A stretch of 64,000 nucleotides of DNA from Pseudazoarcus sp963975885 (GTDB lineage: Bacteria > Pseudomonadota > Gammaproteobacteria > Burkholderiales > Rhodocyclaceae). The stretch is taken from positions 1 through 64,000 of the forward strand of contig CAXBIS010000012.1 of the NCBI GenBank assembly GCA_963975885.1, given 5' to 3'. How positions within the stretch are numbered: position 1 is the stretch's first letter; each line of letters starts with the position of its first letter. The notes under the pieces are model-generated. The model was not told the origin of the DNA, did not search any database, and worked only from the letters and a program-made list of their open reading frames with translations. Shown here in pieces: positions 51,536-60,207 of this stretch. A program made the position numbers and the translations under genes.

Positions 51536-51637
51536 GACCCCCGCGATCGTATCGATCTGCTTGATGGGGCTTCCTGCGGCGATGCTAAACTGAAGAAGCG
51601 CCGCTCGAGTGTGCTTCCACCCCCGGATTTCCGCCCC

Positions 51638-52225
51638 ATGCCGCGAAAACTTCTGTGCAAGTTCGGTAGCGACAAGACCGGCGATGACACGCTGCTGCTG
51701 AACATGGGCAGCGCCGTGCGTTGTCCGTCGCGGGCCCGATGCCGGGTGCTGCTGGCGGGGCAGAAGTGCTACCCGGATCAGGTGGAACGCCTGCACCCGG
51801 TGGTGAAGTCCTTCCGCGACCTGCAGGAAGCCTACTGGCGCGACAGCACCGCCGAGCAGATCGTCAGCGACATCCTTGAAAAGATCGACGGTCGCGAGCC
51901 GCCGACCCGCTACTTGCGCTTCAACGAATCGGGCGATTTCTGGTCGCAGGCATGCGTGGACAAGCTCTCGCAGGTCGCAGAGGCATTGCGTGTGCGTGCC
52001 GGCATCGTCACCTACGGCTTCACCGCGCGCGACGATCTTGATTTCTCGCAGGCCCGGTTTCTGGTCAAGGGCTCGGGTCATGATTGCGGCAACAACGGCC
52101 GCAGCATCGTGGTCGGGAGCGCGGCCGAGGTTCCGCAGGCGTTCGTGCTCTGTCCGGAAGACTGTCGCACCTGCAACATCTGCATGAGTGACACCCAGGT
52201 GGACATCGCCTTCATCGAGCGTTGA
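51638..52225 (+). CDS. Cys-rich protein resembling phage gene-product-88 proteins
   Basis: A 195-residue protein from the ATG at 51638 (GTG 51611 would add nine residues). It begins RKLLCKFGSDKTGDDTLLLNMG, then has an N-terminal Cys group (VRCPSRARCRVLLAGQKCYP), RYLRFNESGDFWSQACVDKLS and VTYGFTARDDLDF. A second Cys group follows near the C-terminus (HDCGNNGRS; LCPEDCRTCNICM). The RFNESGDF plus paired Cys clusters pattern is that of a family best known from phages (gp88-like), with presumed zinc or Fe-S binding and unknown activity. It lies 76 bp upstream of the NRPS and could be its first operon gene. Confidence 0.6.
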   Translation: MPRKLLCKFGSDKTGDDTLLLNMGSAVRCPSRARCRVLLAGQKCYPDQVERLHPVVKSFRDLQEAYWRDSTAEQIVSDILEKIDGREPPTRYLRFNESGDFWSQACVDKLSQVAEALRVRAGIVTYGFTARDDLDFSQARFLVKGSGHDCGNNGRSIVVGSAAEVPQAFVLCPEDCRTCNICMSDTQVDIAFIER

Positions 52226-52301
52226 CGTTGCCCATTGGACTGCGAAGCCTGTGGTCGGGGCCGAGCGTTTGATACCGGACTCGGCCGAGAACCCTACAGC
52301 G

Positions 52302-55300
52302 ATGCGATTGGAAGCGATCCCCGTCAGCGAGCAAGCGCGTTCCTCCCCACCGACCGTCGCCGAGTGTTTTCTGCTGCAGGCCCGGGTCGCCCCGCGGGCG
52401 ATCGCCCTGCGCGAGTCCGGGCGCAACTGGACCTACGCGCAACTCGCACGGGCGTCGCGAGCGATTGCCGCTCAACTGCGGCGCGCGGGCTGCCGGTCGG
52501 GTGACGTGGTGGCCATCGATGGCCATCGTGGCGGTGAATTCATCGCCAGCCTGCTGGGGGTTGTTCTGACGCGCGGCGTTGCGCTGCCGCTCGATCCGGG
52601 CCAGCCGCTGCCGTGGTGCCTCGGTGCGCTGGAGCAGGCCGGCCCCCGTGTGGTCCTGCGTTGCGCCGGGGCGCGACTGCCCGCGAGCCAGCACGCCGTG
52701 CTGGAGGCCGATCTGGCGTTCGCCCATCCGCTGATGGACACGGACATCGAACCGCCAGGCCTCGACGATCCTGCCTATCTCTTCTTCACTTCCGGCACCA
52801 CCGGCCGCCCCAAGGGCGTGCTCGGCGCGCACGGTGGTCTGGCCCATTTCCTTGCGTGGCAGCGCGAGACCTTCGCCGTTGTGCCCGGCGACCGTGTGGC
52901 CCATGTCACCGGGTTGGCGTTCGATGTGGTGTTGCGCGAGATTTTCGTTGCCCTCACTTCCGGAGCCACGCTGTCCATTCCCGACCGCACAATACTGGAA
53001 GATCCCGCGCAGCTGATGCGCTGGTTCGCCGACGAAGGGATCTCGCTGCTGCACGCAGTGCCCACGCTGGCCGCGGTGTGGCTCGCTGAGGCCGAGGCCG
53101 GGCTGCACCTGCCGCAATTGCGTGCGACGTTCTTTGCCGGCGAGCCGCTGACGCGGCAACTCGTGGTGCGCTGGCGCGAGCGCACCGCGCCAGGTGCCGA
53201 ACTCATCAACCTCTATGGCCCGACCGAAACCACGCTGGCCAAGTGCTGGTATCGCGTGCCGCAGCGCCTGCCGTTCGACCAGATGCCGGTGGGCCAGCCG
53301 TTGCCCGAATGCGAAGTACGGGTGGTCGATGATGCCGGCCACCCGGTCGCGCCAGGTGAGCCGGGCGAGGTCGTCATTCGCACGCCTTGGCGAACGCGCG
53401 GATACCTGTCCGGACCAAGTCCATTCAGGAGCGATGGGTTTGGAGACGAATCCGTCTACTTCACCGGAGATCGCGGCCGTTTTCTGCGCGATGGAAACCT
53501 CGCACTGCTGGGCCGAATCGATGATCAGGTGAAGATCCGCGGCGTGCGTGTCGAGCCAGCCGGCGTTGCAGCGGTGTTGGCCGGACATCCGCAGGTTACC
53601 GCGTGTGCAGTGCTGGCCCGCGCGTGCGAGCCGCATCCCCGACTGACAGCCTACGTCGTCGGCAGCGCCGAGCGCGCGACCTTGCGACGGTATCTGGCGG
53701 AGCGTCTCGCCGACGCGCAGGTGCCGACCGAATTCCATTTCGTGCCGGAGCTGCCGACCACCGCCAACGGCAAGCTCGATCGTTCGCGGCTGGCCGATCT
53801 GCTGGCCAATCGCGTGGCCGACTCGGCACAGCTGGGTGAGCGCCCCGGCACCGTCAGCGAGCGCCGCATCAGCGCCATCTACGTCGACCTGCTCGGCCTG
53901 CCGCTCGACCGGCCACTGTCGGTGCAGGACGATTTTTTCGATCTCGGCGGGGACTCCCTCCAGGCGCTGGCCGTCATCTCGCGCATCAATCAGGCAATCG
54001 ACGAAGAAGGATGGGGCGGGCGGCTCGATGTCGGTGATCTGTTCGAGGCGCCCGATATCCGCGGACTGGCGGAGCGTCTGGACGCGCTGCGCGGCGGCAT
54101 CGCGACCGCTGCGAACGCGCCCTTGCAGGCGGCTGATCGCGCTGACGACCTTCCACTCTCGCCAGCACAGGAGCGCATCCTGTTCCAGTGCCAGCTGGAG
54201 GGTGAGGACGCCACCTCCTACAACGTGCCGGTCGCCATCGAGTTGCACGGTCGGTTCGACCTGAGCGTGCTGGAAGCCGCCTTGAACACGGTCGAGGCCG
54301 GTCACGAGTCGCTGCGCACGAGCTTTCCGGCCAAGGGCGACCGCGTCGTTCAGGTCGTCCACGCACCCACGGCGCGTGCCTTGCGGTTCACCGATCTGAG
54401 CGCGCTGGGCGCGGACGATCAAGCCGCTGAACTTCGCCGCCTGGCGCAGCATCAGGCCAGTCAGCCGTTCCGGCTCGATCGTGATCGTCCGTTGCGCATG
54501 CTGCTCGTGAAGCTTGCGCACGACCGGCATGTGCTGCTGCTGACCGTGCACCACCTGGCCTTCGATGGCTGGTCGCGCTGGCTGTTGCGGCAAGAACTCG
54601 GTGAGCACTACACCGCCTTGTCGCAGGGTCTGCCGACCGCCGCGTCGGCTCCGGTTCAATATGCCGACTACGCGGCCTGGCGCCGACAGGCCGTGCCGCG
54701 CCCGGAAAGCCTGGACTACTGGCACCGGCAACTTTGTGGCGCACCGCAGCTTGATCTTCCAACCGATTTTGCCCGCACCGCCATCGATTCATCCCATGGC
54801 GCTCAGGTCGTGCGCGAACTGCCCGCAGCCTTGCTGGTCCAGCTCGAAGCCCTCGCCACGCGCGAGCGCGCAACGCTCTACATGGTCCTGCTGACGGGAT
54901 TCAAGCTGGTGTTGTCGCGCTGGACCGGTGCCGACGATCTGACCGTTGGTTCGCCGGTGGCGAACCGGCCCCGGCCGGAGCTTGAACGCCTGATCGGATG
55001 TTTCATCGAGATGCTGCCGATCCGCAGCGACCTGTCCGGTGCGCGCAGCGGGGTCGAGGCGCTGCAGCGGTTGCGCAGCGCCGTCGTGGGCGGCTTCGCA
55101 CACGCCGACGTGGGCTTCGAGAAGATCGTCGAACACGTCGCGCCGCTGCGTCGGGCGGGCCACCATCCGCTGTTCGACGTGATGTTCAACTTCGTCAACG
55201 TGCCGCAGGGCGCGGCCGATCCGCCAGGTCTGGCGCTGCGTTTTGTAGAGTGCTGCGAGCCCGAGGCGAAGTTCGACCTCTCGGTCTATGCCCACCGCAA

Positions 55301-57143
55301 GGGCGACGGCCTGCAACTGCGGTTGGTGTACAAGAGCGCACTGTTTTCGAGCGAGTCGATGATGTGCCTGCTCGATGCTCTCGTCGAGACCTTGGGCCGG
55401 CTTGCCGCAGAGCCTTCGCAAGCCCTCGCCCGCTTGTGCATCGACATGGACGCGCCGCCAGCCGCTGCAGGTGTGGCTGTCGCGTCCGGCGCCGCGGCCA
55501 CCGCATCGGCATCCGGCGTCGTTGCGCCGCGCAACGACGCGGAACGCCGTATCGTCGCCGTGTTCTGCGAGCTGCTGGGGCGGGACGAGGTCTCGGTGCA
55601 CGACAACTTCTTCGCCCTCGGCGGGCATTCGCTGCTCGCCATGCAGGTGCTGTCGCGTCTGCGCCGGCAGTTTGACGCGGCCTTGCCCCTGCGCCTGATG
55701 TTCAGTTCCCAGACCGCCGCCGAACTCGCGCTGGAGATCGACCGGATGCTGGCCGAGGCGGCCCCGCCGAGCGCCCCGCATGACGCAACAGCCACCCCGC
55801 TGACCCTCAGCCAGCAGCGCCTGTTGCGCTTCATGCACGACAATCCGTGCAGCGTCCACTACAACGTGCCGCGCAAGCTGCGGCTGCGCGGGCCGGTCGA
55901 CGCCGAACGGCTGGAGCAGGCCATCAACGAGGTGGTGCAGCGCCATGACGTGCTGTCTACCGGCTATCGCATCGCCGACGGTGCGGGCGTGCCGATTACC
56001 GGCGCCACCGGGCGGATTGCGCTGCAGCGTATCGATCTCACCGCCGAGGCGGATCCGGAAGCCGCCGCCACGCGGTGCGTGGCCGAGGAGGTCGCGCTTC
56101 CTTTCGACCTCGACAACGGCCCTCTGCTGCGCACGCTGTTGCTGCGTCTCGCGCCGCAGGAGCACATCCTGCTGGTGTCGGTGCACCACGTCACGGCCGA
56201 TTGCTGGTCGATGGGCATGCCCTTTGGGGGTGCCGACGGTTCGACCGGAGCGTGGATGGCTGGCGTATTCTTCCGGCAGTTGTGGAGCGTGTATCTCGGA
56301 ACGGACGCGTTGGCCGAGGATCCGGCGCATCCCCGCCGGTTCGAGGACGCTGCACGGCGCCAGAACGCCTGGCTGTCCGGCCCCGAGGCCGCGCGGCAGC
56401 TTACCTACTGGCAGGCGCTGCTGGCCGACCGTCCGCACGCGCTCGAAGTTGCGCCCGATCTGCCGCGTCCGCCGGTGTGGGACTTCCGCGGCGAGCGCCT
56501 GTCCTTCGATATCGAGCCGCACATCGCTGCTTCACTGCGGAGTTTCGCCCGCGCCTGCAGCACCACGCCCTTCGTGGTCCTGCAGGCGGCCTTTGCCGTG
56601 CTGCTGCACGAGCTGACCGGCGAGCACGATCTCGTCACCGGCACCACGGCCGCCAACCGAAGCCTGTGGGAGGCGGATGATACGGTCGGCTTCTTCTCCA
56701 ACAACCTGCTGCTGCGCACCAACCTCACCGGTGACCCGCATTTCGAAGAGATCGTGCGACGCAGCCACGCCCAGGCCTTCAGCGCCTTCGCGCATCAGGA
56801 GCTCCCCTTTGAGCGCATCCTGGAGGCGCTGGGGATGGTGCCCGAGGCAGACCGCCATCCGCTGTTCCAGATCCGTTTCCTGCTGCACCTGCCGACTGAC
56901 CAGCCCTTCCGTCACGATGATCTGACAATGACGCCCGAGGTCACAGGGCGCGAGGTTGCCAAATACGATCTCACGCTGCTGCTGGCCGACACAGGCGCGG
57001 GTTTCACTGGCTGGCTGGAGTACGCAACCTCGCTGTATCGCCGCGACACCGCGCTGCGTATGCTGCAGCGCTATCGCAGTCTGTTGCCGGCGCTCATTGC
57101 CGCGCCGGGCCGTCGTCTTTCCGACGTACTGGCGGAGTGCTGA
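52302..57143 (+). CDS. Nonribosomal peptide synthetase, A-T-C-T-C
   Basis: A 1613-residue synthetase from the ATG at 52302 (an upstream GTG overlaps the previous gene). Domain order by motif: A (A3 TSGTTGRPKG near 160; NLYGPTETT near 303; YFTGD near 390; KIRGVRVE near 410; NGKLDR near 489), T (DDFFDLGGDSL, near 548), C (HHLAFDGW, near 749), T (DNFFALGGHSL, near 1106), C (HHVTADCW, near 1294). The second T has no A domain in cis and there is no thioesterase. The A domain keeps the core-motif FD (FDVVLRE) that binds the alpha-amino group. The missing activation may come from the A-T protein encoded next. Product unknown. Confidence 0.9.
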   Translation: MRLEAIPVSEQARSSPPTVAECFLLQARVAPRAIALRESGRNWTYAQLARASRAIAAQLRRAGCRSGDVVAIDGHRGGEFIASLLGVVLTRGVALPLDPGQPLPWCLGALEQAGPRVVLRCAGARLPASQHAVLEADLAFAHPLMDTDIEPPGLDDPAYLFFTSGTTGRPKGVLGAHGGLAHFLAWQRETFAVVPGDRVAHVTGLAFDVVLREIFVALTSGATLSIPDRTILEDPAQLMRWFADEGISLLHAVPTLAAVWLAEAEAGLHLPQLRATFFAGEPLTRQLVVRWRERTAPGAELINLYGPTETTLAKCWYRVPQRLPFDQMPVGQPLPECEVRVVDDAGHPVAPGEPGEVVIRTPWRTRGYLSGPSPFRSDGFGDESVYFTGDRGRFLRDGNLALLGRIDDQVKIRGVRVEPAGVAAVLAGHPQVTACAVLARACEPHPRLTAYVVGSAERATLRRYLAERLADAQVPTEFHFVPELPTTANGKLDRSRLADLLANRVADSAQLGERPGTVSERRISAIYVDLLGLPLDRPLSVQDDFFDLGGDSLQALAVISRINQAIDEEGWGGRLDVGDLFEAPDIRGLAERLDALRGGIATAANAPLQAADRADDLPLSPAQERILFQCQLEGEDATSYNVPVAIELHGRFDLSVLEAALNTVEAGHESLRTSFPAKGDRVVQVVHAPTARALRFTDLSALGADDQAAELRRLAQHQASQPFRLDRDRPLRMLLVKLAHDRHVLLLTVHHLAFDGWSRWLLRQELGEHYTALSQGLPTAASAPVQYADYAAWRRQAVPRPESLDYWHRQLCGAPQLDLPTDFARTAIDSSHGAQVVRELPAALLVQLEALATRERATLYMVLLTGFKLVLSRWTGADDLTVGSPVANRPRPELERLIGCFIEMLPIRSDLSGARSGVEALQRLRSAVVGGFAHADVGFEKIVEHVAPLRRAGHHPLFDVMFNFVNVPQGAADPPGLALRFVECCEPEAKFDLSVYAHRKGDGLQLRLVYKSALFSSESMMCLLDALVETLGRLAAEPSQALARLCIDMDAPPAAAGVAVASGAAATASASGVVAPRNDAERRIVAVFCELLGRDEVSVHDNFFALGGHSLLAMQVLSRLRRQFDAALPLRLMFSSQTAAELALEIDRMLAEAAPPSAPHDATATPLTLSQQRLLRFMHDNPCSVHYNVPRKLRLRGPVDAERLEQAINEVVQRHDVLSTGYRIADGAGVPITGATGRIALQRIDLTAEADPEAAATRCVAEEVALPFDLDNGPLLRTLLLRLAPQEHILLVSVHHVTADCWSMGMPFGGADGSTGAWMAGVFFRQLWSVYLGTDALAEDPAHPRRFEDAARRQNAWLSGPEAARQLTYWQALLADRPHALEVAPDLPRPPVWDFRGERLSFDIEPHIAASLRSFARACSTTPFVVLQAAFAVLLHELTGEHDLVTGTTAANRSLWEADDTVGFFSNNLLLRTNLTGDPHFEEIVRRSHAQAFSAFAHQELPFERILEALGMVPEADRHPLFQIRFLLHLPTDQPFRHDDLTMTPEVTGREVAKYDLTLLLADTGAGFTGWLEYATSLYRRDTALRMLQRYRSLLPALIAAPGRRLSDVLAEC

Positions 57144-59017
57144 TGGACTTCCCGCGCAGCACTATCGAGGGCTCGCTGCCAACGCGATTCGAGGCCATCG
57201 CGCGGCACTACGCGGAGCGCCCCGCATTACGTTGCGACCGGCTGGAATGGAGCTACCGTGATCTGAACCGCTGCGCCAACCTCGTGGTGCGAAGCCTGCC
57301 AGCGCCGGCCGCCGATGCCGCGCCGGTGCTGTTGCTGCTGGGGCATGGCGCGCTGGAAATCATCGCACTGCTCGCGGTGCTCAAGAGCGGACACGCCTAC
57401 GTCGCGCTCGATCCGGCCAACCCGCAGGCACGGCTGGCCGCGATTGCGGCCGATGTCGGGGCTGCCCGCGTGATCACCAGCCGTGCGTTTGCGTCACGCG
57501 CTGCGGGTCTGGCGATGCAGGTAATCGAACTTCCCGCCGCGGCGACCCTGCTTGCCGCGGCGCGCGATGCCGACCTGGAGCGTGCTGCCGCGCGCGAGCC
57601 ACAGCCCGGGCTCACGCCCGATGCGCTTGCTTCGCTCGCCTATACCTCTGGCTCCACCGGCAAACCCAAGGGCGTGATGCGCAGCCACCGCTGTTCGCTG
57701 CACCGCTGCTGGCTGTTCCGGCGAGATACCGCGGCGGGGCCGGGCGATCGCATCGCGCACATGTTCAGTTGCAGCTTCGCCGCGGCGGAGGTGGACGTCT
57801 ACGGAGCGCTGCTCAACGGTGCCACGCTGTGCTGTTATGCGACGCGAGAGCGTGGCTTTGCTTCGCTGGCGACGTGGCTCGCCGAGGAGCGCATCACGCT
57901 GCTGCATCCGCCGCCGGCATGGTGGCGGCTTTTCCTCGAACACCTCGCGGAGCCGCCCGACCTGCCCGCGCTACGCCGGGTGTTCCTGAGCGGCGAGCCG
58001 CTGTTCCGGCGCGACGTCGAGCGCATGCATTGCCTGTTGCCCGGTTGCGGGATCGATCACCGGCTCTCAAGCAGTGAGGCGAGCATCATGGCGCTTTACC
58101 GTATCGAGGCCGACACCGTCATCGACGATGAGGTGATCCCGGTCGGACATCCGGTCCCCGACAAGGCCCTGGCATTGCTCGATGCCGACGGAAGTCCGGT
58201 GCCGCCGGGCGGAATCGGCGAGATCGTCGTGACCAGCCGCTATCTTTCCCCCGGCTACTGGCGCCAGCCGGAACTGACTGCAAGCCACTTTCGGCCGGTG
58301 GCTGGCGATCCGTGTGCGCGTCGCTTTCACACCGGCGATTTTGGCCGCTTCGCTCCGGATGGCCGGCTCCACTATCTGGGTCGGCGCGACGAGCAGGTGA
58401 AGATTCGCGGCTATCGTGTGGACCTGCGCGAAATCGAGGCGATGCTGGTGCGCCTGGAGGCGGTCCGCTCGGCAGCGGTGGTCGCGCGGCCGGGCCGAGA
58501 TCGTCAGCCGGTGCTGCATGCGGCGCTGGTGCTTGCACACGGGTATTGCGCACAAGCTGCACCGTTGCGGGCAGCGCTCGCGCAGATCGTTCCGGACTAT
58601 ATGATTCCGGAGCGGTTCGAGTTCCTGCCCACCCTGCCCATGACGCCCACCGGCAAGATCGATCGCATGGCGCTGGGAACCTCCGCACCGGCGCGGCCGC
58701 ACACCGCTGTCGGAGCGCTGACAGACGACTCGCTTGAGGCGTCGATCGCGCGCATCGTATGCGACGTGCTGGGGCTGGAGCAGGTTGGCCGCGACGAGGA
58801 TTTCTTTGCACGCGGCGGCAACTCGCTGCGTGCGGCTCAGGTGGTCGCGCGTCTGGCCCGCGACCATCGCATTGATCTACCCTTATCCCGGCTGTTCGTC
58901 GCTCCGACTGTCGCGTTGCTGGCGATCGAGGCTCAGGCCGCCGCCGCGCGATCGGGCGCGGCGTTGGCAAACAATCCGGCGGTCCCTATTCCAGATCCAC
59001 TTCGGAGCAGCGTGTGA
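57143..59017 (+). CDS. Stand-alone NRPS adenylation-thiolation protein with atypical A domain
   Basis: A 624-residue protein from the ATG overlapping the NRPS stop. The A domain has LAYTSGSTGKPKGVMRSH (near 167), RRFHTGDFGRF, KIRGYRVD (near 420) and TGKIDRMALG (near 503); the T domain has EDFFARGGNSLRAAQ (near 556). In the position of GrsA Asp235 the sequence reads SFAAAEVD, so the Asp is Ala, and the usual YGPTE core is replaced by LSSSEAS. Such changes point to a substrate without a free alpha-amino group (hydroxy, beta-amino or fatty acid). It may load the A-less module of the NRPS in trans. Confidence 0.88.
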   Translation: MDFPRSTIEGSLPTRFEAIARHYAERPALRCDRLEWSYRDLNRCANLVVRSLPAPAADAAPVLLLLGHGALEIIALLAVLKSGHAYVALDPANPQARLAAIAADVGAARVITSRAFASRAAGLAMQVIELPAAATLLAAARDADLERAAAREPQPGLTPDALASLAYTSGSTGKPKGVMRSHRCSLHRCWLFRRDTAAGPGDRIAHMFSCSFAAAEVDVYGALLNGATLCCYATRERGFASLATWLAEERITLLHPPPAWWRLFLEHLAEPPDLPALRRVFLSGEPLFRRDVERMHCLLPGCGIDHRLSSSEASIMALYRIEADTVIDDEVIPVGHPVPDKALALLDADGSPVPPGGIGEIVVTSRYLSPGYWRQPELTASHFRPVAGDPCARRFHTGDFGRFAPDGRLHYLGRRDEQVKIRGYRVDLREIEAMLVRLEAVRSAAVVARPGRDRQPVLHAALVLAHGYCAQAAPLRAALAQIVPDYMIPERFEFLPTLPMTPTGKIDRMALGTSAPARPHTAVGALTDDSLEASIARIVCDVLGLEQVGRDEDFFARGGNSLRAAQVVARLARDHRIDLPLSRLFVAPTVALLAIEAQAAAARSGAALANNPAVPIPDPLRSSV

Positions 59018-59682
59018 GCAGGGAAGATGTCGTTCTGTTCGGTATCGGCTCGGTCGCCGAAGTTCTTCATCACGTGCTGGAACGCTCCGGCCAGCATCGC
59101 GTCGTGGCCTTTGCGGTCGATCGTGCACTGATCCGCGAGCCGGTTTTTCGAGGCTTGCCGCTCGTGGCCTGGGACGAGGTGGCCCGACACTATCCCCCAA
59201 AGCGCTTCCGCATGATGATCGCGGTTGGCTATGTCCACGCCAACCGCCTGCGCGCCGAACGCTTCGGGCAGGCGCGCGACATGGGCTACCGCATGATCAG
59301 CTACGTCAGCCCGGGGGCCGCCCTGTGGGACGGTTTCACGATGGGGGAGAACTGCCGAATCGGCGATGGGGTGCGCATACAGCCTTTCTCGCACATCGGT
59401 GATGACGTGTTCATCGGCAGTGAATCCTTCCTCGGTCATCACTGCGTCATCGGCGACCATTGCTACCTGTCGGCCAGCGTGCGTATCGCCGGCCACGTGA
59501 AGGTCGAGCCATACTGCTACATCGGTATCAACGCCACCATCCGCAATCGCGTGACCCTGGCCCGTTCAGGTGTCATCGGCGCGGGCGCGGTGATCCACGG
59601 CGATACGGTGGAAGGCGGCGTGTACATGAGTCCGCAGGCGGAATTGCTGCCCATTCGCAGCGACGATTTGCGACCGGAATAG
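59014..59682 (+). CDS. NeuD-like hexapeptide-repeat acyltransferase
   Basis: A 222-residue protein starting at GTG 59014, which overlaps the preceding stop as GTGA. The N-terminal third is a Rossmann-like PglD-N domain (VVLFGIGSVAEVLHHVL, VVAFAVDR, FRMMIAVGYVHANRLRAERF). Left-handed beta-helix hexapeptide repeats follow (ENCRIGDGVRIQPFSHIGDDVFIGSESFLGHHCVIGDHCYLS). The fold is that of NeuD/PglD N- or O-acyltransferases that use acetyl-CoA. In this operon it could acylate the peptide or a precursor. Confidence 0.85.
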   Translation: MSREDVVLFGIGSVAEVLHHVLERSGQHRVVAFAVDRALIREPVFRGLPLVAWDEVARHYPPKRFRMMIAVGYVHANRLRAERFGQARDMGYRMISYVSPGAALWDGFTMGENCRIGDGVRIQPFSHIGDDVFIGSESFLGHHCVIGDHCYLSASVRIAGHVKVEPYCYIGINATIRNRVTLARSGVIGAGAVIHGDTVEGGVYMSPQAELLPIRSDDLRPE

Positions 59683-59688
59683 GACCGC

Positions 59689-59725
59689 GTTGCGGCGGCA
59701 TCGTGTCAGCCGATGCCGCCGCAAC
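59689..59725 (+). terminator. Hairpin after the NRPS operon
   Basis: The perfect 15-bp stem gttgcggcggcatcg / cgatgccgccgcaac with a 7-nt loop starts 7 bp after the acyltransferase stop. No U-run follows, but it is the strongest hairpin in this part of the window. Confidence 0.65.
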
Positions 59726-59892
59726 CGTCGAGTGTGAAGCGGCGAATCTCGAAGCGTCTGCTCGCGCCGCGCCGCGGGCCCGACGAAGCGCCGGGCGCGC
59801 GCGTTCTCGTCGGGGCTCGGGCGGTTCGCGAGCATCTCCGCGTCCCGATCGGTTTGAGCGAGCACGCCGCAATGGACGTCGACGATGGTCAT
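59715..59892 (-). pseudogene. Possible truncated Sfp-type 4'-phosphopantetheinyl transferase
   Basis: On the minus strand from the ATG at 59892, about 55 residues (MTIVDVHCGVLAQTDRDAEM ... RPSPDENARARRFVGPAARR) resemble the N-terminal domain of Sfp-type PPTases, in particular the SPDExARAxRF motif. The frame then loses similarity and runs into the NRPS hairpin; a one-base shift would give RRFEIRRF, again PPTase-like. The catalytic second half is absent. PPTases activate T domains, so a decayed one beside an NRPS locus is plausible. The rest of the gap, 59726-60207, holds no other gene I can support. Confidence 0.35.
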
Positions 59893-60207
59893 CGGTGGCT
59901 GGTTCCAGTTGCTGCGGCGAGGCACTGTCCCGCGTCGGATCGACTACGGCAAGCAGGGGCCGCTACGGCGCGCCGGCTTCCAAAGCCTCGCCTCTTGATC
60001 TATAGTGGCCCCGCCGCGCCGGCGGCGGATCGGCTGACATGCACAGCCTGTCGCCCAGCCGTCGGAACAGGCGCTGCCGTCCGGCCGCGCCCCGGCCCGG
60101 TTCTGCGGCTTCCCTCGGCGGAGGCCGTTTTCGTTTCACAGCCCCGGCAGCCACGCACATGCCCGCTCCCGGGCGACGGTGCCCCTCGCGCCGAGACAGG
60201 AGTGGTA

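Noticed and set aside
59713..60207. N-terminal extension of the AAA+ ATPase frame
   Set aside because: The residues are Arg/Ala/Pro-rich with no domain character, while the ATG at 60208 has a plausible start context. The same stretch reads as a degraded PPTase on the other strand.
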